64,000 bases of DNA. It comes from Methylobacterium aquaticum. GTDB lineage: Bacteria; Pseudomonadota; Alphaproteobacteria; Rhizobiales; Beijerinckiaceae. Each line of letters begins with the position of its first letter. The first letter of the stretch is position 1. The stretch covers positions 1 to 64,000 of the forward strand of contig NZ_LABX01000072.1 of assembly GCF_001043915.1 (NCBI RefSeq). The letters run 5' to 3'. The position numbers and the translations under genes are program-made. Under the pieces are notes generated by a model. It did no database searches and was not told where the DNA came from. It was given only the letters and a program-made list of their open reading frames with translations. This document shows positions 1-7,800 of this stretch, one piece after another.

Positions 1-61
1 CGGCTGGGATTGCCCCGGATCGGTGGACACCGAGAACGCTTTCGCGTGAGGTGTTTTTGCC

Positions 62-397
62 ATGCCGAGAACCCGTCCCCCGTACCCGGCGGAGTTCCGC
101 CGCCAGATGGTCGAGTTGGTCCGCGCCGGACGCGATCCGACCGACCTCGCCCGTGAGTTCGAACCGTCGGCCCAAGCCATCCGCAACTGGGTGGCCGAGG
201 CCGACCAACTGGAAGGCCGCCGGGAGGTGAAGCCTCCTGCCGTGGAGGCCGCCCTGTCGGCGAGCGAGCGCGATGAACTCCTTCGGCTGCGGCGCGAGAA
301 CCGTCAGTTGAAGCTGGAGCGCGACATCCTCTCTCGCGCGACAGCCTGGTTTGCGCGCGAGACCGGAGTTCTGCCGTCGGGATCTTCCGGTTCATGA
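62..397 (+). CDS. IS3-family transposase OrfA
   Basis: A 111-residue DNA-binding subunit. The N-terminal half has the helix-turn-helix pattern of IS3 OrfA proteins (YPAEFRRQMVELVRAG near residues 8-23, then AQAIRNWV). It is followed by a leucine-zipper-like segment around residues 68-93 (ERDELLRLRRENRQLKLERD) ending in the ILSRATAWFA motif typical of the family. The stop codon overlaps the orfB start (ATGA at 394-397). orfB is in the -1 frame relative to orfA, which fits production of an OrfAB fusion transposase by programmed frameshifting as in other IS3 elements. I did not identify a clear slippery heptamer. Confidence 0.9.
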   Translation: MPRTRPPYPAEFRRQMVELVRAGRDPTDLAREFEPSAQAIRNWVAEADQLEGRREVKPPAVEAALSASERDELLRLRRENRQLKLERDILSRATAWFARETGVLPSGSSGS

Positions 398-1275
398 GCG
401 CGAACCAGGCGCACTTCCCGATCGCCGTCATGGCGCGCGTGCTGGGCGTCTCGAAGGCCGGGTACTACGCTTGGTCCGGCCGTCCCCTCTCGGCGCGGGC
501 TCAGGCGGACGAGGTGCTGCTCCGGCGCATCCGCACGATCCACCTGGGCTCGCGCCAGACCTACGGCTCGCCACGGGTCCAGGCAGAGTTGCGTGACCAG
601 GGTGAGGCCCACAGCCGCAAGCGCATTGCCCGGCTGATGCGCCAGGCGGGTCTCGTCGGGGCGTGCCATCGCCGCGGCGGGCCGGTGACGACGCGGCGCG
701 ACCAGGAGGCTCGGCCGGCCCCGGATCTGGTTGACCGCAGCTTTGCGGCTGACGAGCCCAACCGGCTGTGGGTCGCGGACATCACCTACATCCCGACGAG
801 GGCCGGGTTCCTCTACTTGGCCATCGTACTCGATGCATTCAGCCGCCGGATCGTTGGCTGGTCCATGGCGGATCATCTGAGAACTGAACTGGTGCTGGAC
901 GCGCTCGAGATGGCCGTCGGCCAGAGAAAGCCACGAGATGTGATCCACCACTCGGATCAGGGTTCGCAATATACGTCGCTGGCCTTCGGCAGTCGCTGCC
1001 GCGAGGCGGGTGTGCGGCCCTCGATGGGCTCGGTCGGTGATGCCTACGACGACGCCATGGCCGAGAGCTTCTTCTCAACCCTGGAATGCGAGTTGCTCGC
1101 CCGCCGGCGCTTCCACTCCCGGCCCGAGGCTCGCATGGCCCTCTTCAGCTACCTCGAGGGCTTCTACAATCCAGTGCGGCGACACTCCGCCCTAGGCTAC
1201 CGCTCACCCCTCGTCTACGAACAGGAGCATCGCCCAAAACCCGCAACCGACACCCTGGTCAGCCAAGCCCCATAA
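394..1275 (+). CDS. IS3-family transposase OrfB (DDE integrase core)
   Basis: A 293-residue catalytic subunit. The rve/DDE core is complete: first Asp in WVADITYIPT (about residue 129), second in HHSDQGSQYTS (about 190), Glu in DDAMAESFFSTLE (about 227). The HTH_21-type N-terminal region (TYGSPRVQAEL) and the C-terminal FYNPVRRHSALGYRSP motif are also present. The -1 frame stays open upstream of the ATG with a family-like IFRF sequence, so the working protein is probably an OrfAB fusion. No inactivating change is visible, so the element may be active. Confidence 0.93.
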   Translation: MSANQAHFPIAVMARVLGVSKAGYYAWSGRPLSARAQADEVLLRRIRTIHLGSRQTYGSPRVQAELRDQGEAHSRKRIARLMRQAGLVGACHRRGGPVTTRRDQEARPAPDLVDRSFAADEPNRLWVADITYIPTRAGFLYLAIVLDAFSRRIVGWSMADHLRTELVLDALEMAVGQRKPRDVIHHSDQGSQYTSLAFGSRCREAGVRPSMGSVGDAYDDAMAESFFSTLECELLARRRFHSRPEARMALFSYLEGFYNPVRRHSALGYRSPLVYEQEHRPKPATDTLVSQAP

Positions 1276-1301
1276 CCGTCCACAGAAACGGGGCAATCCC
1301 A

Positions 1302-1502
1302 GATCAGGTTGACTTGCCCGTCCCGTTCGCCGCGCATGCGCAGCAGAAAGCCGCGTTCGAGGTACGCCCCGACCATGTCCTCCCGCATGGTGATCTGGTT
1401 GGCAGCGTGATGCTTGACCTTACCGGGAGCGGCGTCGGTCACGGGGGCTCGCTCTTCAGCGAAAGTCGCGTCGCGATAGTCGGCCACGCCGTAGACAACC
1501 AT
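1302..1502 (-). pseudogene. N-terminal fragment of a gene truncated by the IS3 element
   Basis: An ATG at 1500-1502 (minus) opens a frame that begins MVVYGVADYRD and runs without a stop through about 67 codons until it enters the IS right end at 1301. From there it reads IS sequence, so the gene is cut by the insertion. I do not recognise the product. The region includes a basic/acidic helix-like stretch (REDMVGAYLERGFLLRMRGE). If the 3' half survives it should lie just left of position 1. The gene is preceded on the same strand by the 173-residue hypothetical at 1546-2067, with a hairpin between them. Confidence 0.6.
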
Positions 1503-1509
1503 TGAGCGC

Positions 1510-1536
1510 GGGGCGAGTCGCGCATGGACTCGCCCC
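1510..1536 (-). terminator. Strong hairpin between two minus-strand genes
   Basis: GGGGCGAGTC at 1510-1519 and GACTCGCCCC at 1527-1536 form a perfect 10-bp stem with a 7-base loop. It sits between the stop of the 1546-2067 gene and the start of the truncated gene. No T-run follows it on the minus strand, so it may be an attenuator or Rho-aided terminator rather than a classical intrinsic one. Confidence 0.55.
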
Positions 1537-1545
1537 GCCTTGGAG

Positions 1546-2067
1546 TCAGCGCGCTTCGGCGCGCGCGACGTAACGCTCAAATGCGGACGTCCATTGCTTG
1601 TGAAGACCGCAGCCGTCAGCGCTGTACCACGCCGAGACAGTGGGGTGGCGGATGAGCAGCTGGACGAACGTGACCTTTGTCTCTTCGCCGAGCATATCGC
1701 ACAGCTCGCTGAGTTCGTCGAACTTGACGGTGAAGCTGGCCTCGTTTTCGCCTTCGCGCTGGTCGTCGAAGTATAGGCCGACACTGAGCTGGATGATGGA
1801 GTTTGGCTTGTCGCGGTTGTAGCGAAGCCGGTATCCGATCTCGTCCCCGAGATTGTTCTCAAGGACGATCTTGTTCATGGCGTCGTCGTGCTCGTAGGAG
1901 ACGACACTCAGCTCTGGCGGTACGAACCAGCGCAGGAAGGAGTTCGGGTCGCGCCACGCGCGGTATGCGTCGTCGGCTTTGGTCTCCAGGCGGCAGGCCA
2001 GGTAGTGGTCACGCACCTTGATCTTTTTGGCGATCTTGGCCAGCGATATTATGGGATCTTTGCTCAC
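1546..2067 (-). CDS. Hypothetical protein, 173 aa
   Basis: The start is a GTG at 2065-2067, preceded by a GGAG ribosome site about 8 bases upstream. The protein is soluble with no signal peptide or membrane segment. The N-terminal part is basic (KIAKKIKVRDHYLACRLETK). A mixed alpha/beta body follows with YRLRYNRDKPNSIIQLSVGLYF and EASFTVKFDELSELCDMLGEE, and a WYSAD segment lies near the C-terminus. I do not recognise the family. Its composition is less GC-biased than the core genes, as expected for acquired DNA. A hairpin follows it and a truncated gene lies downstream on the same strand. Confidence 0.75.
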   Translation of the reverse strand: MSKDPIISLAKIAKKIKVRDHYLACRLETKADDAYRAWRDPNSFLRWFVPPELSVVSYEHDDAMNKIVLENNLGDEIGYRLRYNRDKPNSIIQLSVGLYFDDQREGENEASFTVKFDELSELCDMLGEETKVTFVQLLIRHPTVSAWYSADGCGLHKQWTSAFERYVARAEAR

Positions 2068-2400
2068 GAGACAGCTCCATTGTGACAGTTAATTGCCGCC
2101 TTGCACTTAGGTTTGCGGGGCAACTACTGTTATATAGTTTTGAGCATCGCGGCCGTACACACAGACAGACTGCGTGGTGTTCGTGTCTGTGAGACCGCAT
2201 CGGCGGCGCGTCAGCGTGATCCGCCTGCACGGCTGTGCTGCCGGCAGAGGGGGGGCGGCCAGTCCGCACAAAGGCGTCTGTTGGTGGTAGGTCGGTGGGC
2301 ATCGTCTTGTGAGGTGCCCCGACACGGCGCGCGCGTCGGGGAGAGAGTAGTGATAAATGCGGTCGGTTCCGACGGCTTGCTTACATAAGCCAAAGGGCTG
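2068..2400 (-). promoter_or_regulatory. Intergenic region with likely promoter for the 173-aa gene
   Basis: This 333-base stretch contains no convincing gene. Near 2128-2146 there is an AT-rich run (GTTATATAGTTTTGAG on the plus strand) that reads as a TATA-like -10 region on the minus strand, about 60-70 bases upstream of the GTG start at 2067. The rest is GC-rich with nothing I can assign. Confidence 0.35.
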
Positions 2401-3648
2401 TCAGGCAGCGATGTCCGCCGCCGACGTTGTGGTGCGAGCGCGGTACGGCCCGTGAGGCGTACGAACCGCCGTGCCTCCGTTTGATGGTGAGGCCTTGCCC
2501 ACAGGGCCGCGAGCTTTAGTCAGTACTGCAGGCGACGGCAGCGTGAAGGTGTGAGAGGTCGATGCAGCCACCGCCGCTGCTGCGGCGAGGTCGAGTTCGC
2601 CGTCGACGAGCCACCAGTCGGTGTAGCGGCGGTGAAGGGCGCGGGCGTGGTCTGGGAGACCGGCGGTCGCCATAGCCGCGAATGCGTGCTCCAGCGTCGT
2701 GGGCACGAACGGTACTGTGCCCGTCTGGGGGTCCGTGAGGTGGCGCCGGTAAGTCGCTGCTGCGGTGTGCGCGGACTGGTTGTGGGCGGGGGCGATGAAG
2801 ACCAGGGTCGCTGTGTCCGCGAGCCCGGCCGTGAGCATCGCGCTCGCGAGGCAGTGCTGGCGGAAGAACTGCTGACAGGTGGCGCTCGTCAGGGTCGGGG
2901 CGTCGGGGTCCACGAACAGGCTCGGGGTGGCGTGCGCGATCTGTGTGTGCCGCGGGTGGGGTGGGGGCGCGGGCTCGTGGCCGGGCTCGCTGTACTTGAT
3001 CTCGATGCAGATCAGGCTGCTTGCGCCGGTCGCGTCCCGGCCGCGCAAGACGACGTCGTAGGCGGTGCGGTCGGCCGTGAAACGCGGGTCGCCGCGGCCC
3101 GGGCTGTGCTCGAACAGCACGTCCATGACCTCCGTCAGCGTCCCCGGCAGGAACTCCGTGACGAAGCGGGTGGCGAGTTGCGGGTCGCGGGCGAGCAGGC
3201 CGAACAAGTTGAAGGCTAGCGGCTGCGAGGAAAGCAGGTTGGTCTTGAGGCGGTCGATGTCGTAGGCCGCGCCCGGCTCGCGGTAGGCGAGCGCGCGCGT
3301 GACGACCGGGACGATGTCGGGATGAAGGAAGTTGACGCCGAGCGCGCCGGCCGCGGTCGAGATGCGTGAGCCGAGGCGGCGGGGGCGGTGCGGCTCGCGG
3401 CGGTTGACGTGGGTGCCCATCGCGAGGCCGCGGTCCTCGCGCCAGAGTGCCTGGAGGAAGCGGGCGGCGGCCTTGAAGCGGTGGTCGGCGGGCACGAAGA
3501 CGTGATGTCGGCGGCGGGCCGCCTCGGGGATGAGGGGCACGCGGTCGATCGGGCCGAGGCCGCTGGGGTCGAGGAGCGCCTGGGCGGCGGTCGCGAGCGG
3601 GGTGATGTCGTCGGCGGTGGTGTGTGGCAGGGCGGCGGCGATGTCCAT
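2401..3648 (-). CDS. PD-(D/E)XK nuclease-like protein (PGN_0703-type restriction endonuclease family suspected)
   Basis: A 415-residue soluble protein. The core from about residue 190 has the restriction-nuclease pattern: D198 in AYDVVLRGRD, then E216-I-K218 in LICIEIKYSEPG. This is a D-x(17)-E-x-K arrangement with beta-strand hydrophobics on both sides. An upstream helical region (SSQPLAFNLFGLLARDPQLATRF) and downstream HTQIAHATPSLF, CQQFFRQHCLASAML and VFIAPAHN fit, from memory, proteins annotated as PGN_0703 family putative restriction endonuclease. The C-terminal tail is low complexity, rich in Ala and Thr. The start ATG at 3646-3648 has only a weak AGGA-like site upstream. No methyltransferase is adjacent. 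Nuclease activity and target are inferred. Confidence 0.7.
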   Translation of the reverse strand: MDIAAALPHTTADDITPLATAAQALLDPSGLGPIDRVPLIPEAARRRHHVFVPADHRFKAAARFLQALWREDRGLAMGTHVNRREPHRPRRLGSRISTAAGALGVNFLHPDIVPVVTRALAYREPGAAYDIDRLKTNLLSSQPLAFNLFGLLARDPQLATRFVTEFLPGTLTEVMDVLFEHSPGRGDPRFTADRTAYDVVLRGRDATGASSLICIEIKYSEPGHEPAPPPHPRHTQIAHATPSLFVDPDAPTLTSATCQQFFRQHCLASAMLTAGLADTATLVFIAPAHNQSAHTAAATYRRHLTDPQTGTVPFVPTTLEHAFAAMATAGLPDHARALHRRYTDWWLVDGELDLAAAAAVAASTSHTFTLPSPAVLTKARGPVGKASPSNGGTAVRTPHGPYRARTTTSAADIAA

Positions 3649-4220
3649 CGGGGTGGTCCTGGGTCACAGCCACGGGATGCGGCTGGACCGGGGTTCCCGT
3701 TAGGAGCAGCAGAATGAACGACTTAGGAGGGGGTGCGGCGCGAATTTGTACAAGGCAACCGATGCTCAGTGTGGTCCATGCGGATGCTTTGGCGCGGTCG
3801 CCGATTGAGGAGCTGCTCGGCCAGGAAGCGGTGGGGGTTGCTGCCACCTTCGTCGTCTTCGGCGGCACCGCAGGTGTGCTGGCGGTGTCGGCGTAGGGGT
3901 GGCTGGCGCACGTCATGCGCCGTCGCCATCCGACCGGCTGTGTCGTATCGCCCCCGGTCTAGCTGTTGTTTCGGGGAAGATAGTACGTTCGACTATTGGG
4001 ATGCACTTGGTGCCGTGCGTCAAAGCGCCAGTGGTTGAAGGCCGATTCCCACGTGTTGACTTGCGAGTGTGCAGCTGGCGGCATCAGATGGATCGACTGT
4101 GGGATGTTCTCGCGCTCTGGTGGTCGGATAGGTTGTCTACAGGCTCTGACCGTGCGAGCGTGGATCCTACCCCTCCTCGCCAGTACGTTCGAGGGAAGGG
4201 AAGTTCGACAGAGGTAAGAT
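3649..4220. other. Intergenic region, 572 bp, no gene recognised
   Basis: This lies between the divergently oriented nuclease-like gene (minus) and the broken nuclease-domain frame that starts at 4221 (plus). Short open frames exist on both strands but none has a credible ribosome site or family-like sequence. The region is less GC-rich than most of the window (for example around 3961-4000) and presumably carries promoters for both flanking genes. No clear -35/-10 pair, repeat or RNA gene was identified. Confidence 0.4.
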
Positions 4221-4861
4221 TTGGCCAGGATCAGGAATAGACCGGCTGCTGAGCCCGGCGTGCCACTGGCTGAACGCTTGCCTCCCTCTTCCCCGGTACA
4301 TCGGTGGCCTGACCTGTTCGAACTCTCCGAGTACGACTTCGAGGAGTTGTGCGAGGAATTGGTAAGATCGCTTGAGGGCGTTACGCGGGCCGTATAGAAG
4401 AACCGCCGTGGGAATCCGCAGTTCGGCGTTGACGTCGAAGGCTACTCGGCTGCGCAGAAGCCGTTTGTCGTCCTCTCGGCGAAGCGTGAGCGGGGGCCGA
4501 CGAAAGCCAGGATTGGTCGCTGGAGTAACGACTTCCTGAAGCACCTCGGCGGCCATTGGGCGGCGAAGGGTGTCGAGCGCTTCATTCTGGCGTGTGCAGA
4601 CGAACTCAGGGGCGATCAGGTCAACGCGCAGATCACGGACGACACGAAGCTCTTCGCCGAGCACGCGATCGCCTACGAGGCATGGGACCGCAAAGAGATC
4701 GTGCGGTTGCTGCGGACACGTCGGGATCTGGTCGAGAACTACCTTCATCCGGCCTGGGTCGAGCGGATTTGTGGAGTCGGCGCTACCGCCCCGCCCCGTC
4801 TCCCCCGCTCGCGGGCGCGAGCGGCCAGCAGCACGGGAACGTTCCCGGCGCCATCCCGAAC
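4221..4861 (+). pseudogene. Broken nuclease-domain gene (in-frame TAG, then frame change)
   Basis: A TTG at 4221 with a GAGG ribosome site at 4211-4214 opens a frame reading PDLFELSEYDFEELCEELV. This is interrupted by an in-frame TAG at 4395-4397. Beyond the TAG the same frame stays open and protein-like: GNPQFGVDVEGYSA, then KPFVVLSAKRERGPTKARIG. These are the core of an Mrr-like/PD-(D/E)XK nuclease, with the Asp of GVDVEG and SAK in place of the usual ExK. It continues through RFILACADELRGDQVNAQI and RRDLVENYLHPAWVERI to about 4780. The large downstream protein is read from another frame. The simplest reading is a nuclease module, formerly fused to or coupled with the downstream protein, that has been inactivated. 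Confidence 0.6.
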
Positions 4862-7800
4862 ATGTCGAAGCTTGCAGCCCTCGCCGAGCGGTTGGCCGAG
4901 GGGGCAAGGCGCGAACTCAAGATGGCGATGGACGAGTCACGTCGGGGGCGCGCCGCGGCGCTCGATGCGTTTTTGGGCCGGATCCGCACCGACGCTGTCC
5001 AGTGGGACGCACTTCCTGACGGCGACAAGGCCAGAATCCTTCGTTTGGCTGCGGCGCGAGCCCTCGCGCACAACGATCGATCGAGCGCGCGGCGGCATGC
5101 TGACGATGCCGCCGCTTTCCACGAGCCGGAGGACCGCGCGCTCGAAGCACTCCTCCTGCGATCTGAAGAGCGGTCGGAAGAGGCCCTTCGGCTGCTCGCA
5201 GACCCGGTAAACGAGGCGGAGCGGCACACGCGGGCGGCCATCCTGATCGAAGTCGGTCGGTCGACCGAGGCGCTGTCAGTCCTCGGAACCGACGATCCCG
5301 TCTCCGCCGCTCCTGTTGACGCGGAGGCTGTGCGCCTCACGGTGCTCGCGTGGGTGCTTGAACGACAGCCACAGACTGCTTTGGATGTCTCGGCACGCGC
5401 TCGCTCCTCGATCACCCTGGACGACGCGGGTGTCGCCTGGGCGGAGGCTGTTGCCCACTTCAACGCCGCTCTCGCGAACGGCGTCGTGCCAGACCTCGGC
5501 GCCTTTCCCAATCCGGTCGACCGGTCGCTCTTCCGCCAGGATGCCGCATCCCTGGGTCACCTCGACGAAGCGGCGCGCCGCTTCTCGGAACTGGCTGGAA
5601 GCGTCGACGCCTCGGAGCGTGGCGATCTCGAAGTCTGGCACCTCGCTGCGATATCGTCTGACCCTACGCGGGGCGAACAGGCTGAGATGCTGTCGCGTCG
5701 CCTCCTCTCGCGGGCTAATCCCCATCCCGGCGCCGTGGCCTGGGCGCTCGCACGTGGGTACGAGGTCAACTCCGACAGGATCCGTCGCTCGTACCGCGAT
5801 CTCGTTGCAGCGGACCGAGGGACGGCCTCCCACCTCGCGGTGCTCGCTGGTCTAGAGGTGTCGCTCGGCCGACTGGACCGGGCTGAGCGTCTGCTTGAGG
5901 AGGAAGGTGGGCGGTTCCCTGGCGCGAACGACCGCGCGCTCGTGCGGTTCTGGGTCGAGCAGATTGGGCGCGCGAAAGCGGGTGGGCAAAACCGACTGCC
6001 GCTGCCGCCAGAGCTCGAACGACTGTTTGGGGATGCGCTGGCCGGCGACGAAGTGGCGGCAGGCAACCTGGGAGAGCGCCTGACGGAAGCTGGGACCGAT
6101 GGTCGGATCGTCGCGCAGTTGGCTGAGGTTCTTGCGCGGGCCGGACGGCATGCCGCGGTCTTGAAGCTTGCCCCCCAGTTGTTGGGCTTCGGCACAGCGC
6201 GGGGTGTCACGCTCGTCGCGCGGGCCGCGTTCTTTATCGGTGACTGGCGTCAGACCTTGGACACGCTGCGCGATGGAGCGGCCGTGTTCGTTGGTGGTCG
6301 TCTACCCCATCCGCTGATCCGCCTGCAGTCCGAGGCGGCTTTGCGGCTTGGCGATCCCGGAGGTGCGCTCGCTTACGCCAGGGCCGCCGTCGCGGTCGAC
6401 CGCGGGGATGCGGCTGAAGCGATGCGGGACCTAGCGGTACTTCATCATCAGATCGGGGACGTCCGCGGCGCCGCCTCACAGCTCCGACGGCTCGGGGACG
6501 TCGAGCTTCTGCCTGCGAGGGAGGCGATTGTGTTCGCGCGGGACATCCGCGGCCACGATCCCGACTTGGCGCGCCGCCTGCTCCAGCGCGCTGGTCGCGA
6601 TCTACTGGATCCTGGCGTCGTCGCAGAGGGCATGCGGCTCGCTCTCGACATCCGGGCTGATGATCTCGCGCGCGACGTGTTCGGACCAGCCTTCCGACGA
6701 CTCGCCGCCGAGCCGGACGAACAAGCCGTCATTCGCGTCCTCGACGCCGAGAGCGCGGCAGCCGCAATACACGACGCGGCCAGGACCTTTGAAGAGGCCT
6801 GGAGGCTGTGGCTCGACGCCGCTGTCCCGATCCATATCGCATTCGGCGAAATCCGTCCCGACGTCATTGCCACGCTTTTCGATGGGCGGCGGGACTTGAA
6901 CCAGGAGGCGTTCGCGCCGCTGCTGGTGCGCCCGGGTAGGCCGGACGCGTCGCTCGAGGATAGCAGCGGTATTAGTGCGTGGTCGCTGACGCTCGACCTC
7001 ACGGCGCTGCTCCTGGCCGACGCCCTCGATCTGCTCGACGTCGTAACCCAGGCCTCGGCAGCTATTCTGCTGCCGCCGAGTGTCCCGGAGGCGCTTCGGA
7101 TCCTTGAGGATGCAGTCCGACCCATCCAGCCGCACGTGCGGGACGCCGAAGCAGTGGTGAACGCGGCTGTCCGCGAGGGGCGCATCGCGACAGTGCCGGA
7201 CGACGATTTTGGTTCGCGACGGGTCGTGCGTGAGCGAAACGACCCATCGGCAGGACCTCGCTTCGCGGACTTGGCTGCGACCCTGCGGGACCGGTGCGGT
7301 CTTCCGCGGGATCGCATCGACGGGTTGCTCGGGAACGAACACCCTCCCGGCGATCCTCGCCTTCTCGACCCAGGCATGTCCGTCGTTGTTCACGCGAGCC
7401 ACCTCGTCCAACTCGAGACCGCGGGTTGCCTCGATTCCGTCTCGCATCACTTCGGGCTAGCTGTGCGCCGTGCTGAGGCGGACACGCTCGCGCGCGCGGT
7501 GGCGAACCACGGAAAGGCCCGGGCTTGCGCCGAGCGGATCGCCCGCCTGCGCGAACGCGTGGCCGATCATCTCGGCCGGAGGGCGTGGTCGTTCGTCCCG
7601 CAACAGGTCGGTCCAGACGGTGTTGACCACTGCTCGGCGCCGGAGCGCTGTCTGCGTGAACTCCTAACGCCGCGGCGGGATGACGGGAACGATGGGCGCA
7701 TCCCGACAGCCTGGGTCGAGGATCGTGTCGTCTCGGGATTCAGCGCGACCGAGAACCGTACGGCCATCGTCACCGTCGTCGAGGTGCTCGCCGCACTCCA

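Larger units (their letters stand above)
5..1301 (+). mobile_element. IS3-family insertion sequence, apparently complete
   Basis: Terminal inverted repeats are visible: bases 5-28 and the complement of 1278-1301. They share an identical outer 13 bases (TGGGATTGCCCCG) and diverge inward. The ends have the TG...CA form usual in IS3. Two overlapping reading frames, orfA and orfB, fill the element. No matching 3-5 bp direct repeat is visible: the flanks are GGC on the left and GAT on the right. The element may therefore have rearranged with another copy or lost its target duplication. It interrupts a minus-strand gene whose beginning survives at 1302-1502. Confidence 0.85.

Noticed and set aside
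3624-3896. Small plus-strand gene in the 572-base gap
   Set aside because: The 90-residue frame has no ribosome site and begins inside the nuclease-like gene on the other strand; its sequence looks like chance.
4556-4861. Upstream extension of the giant protein by 102 residues
   Set aside because: The extension reads as an out-of-frame shadow of the nuclease-like frame (Arg/Gly/Ser-rich, no family character), so I used the ATG at 4862 while noting the likely frame change.
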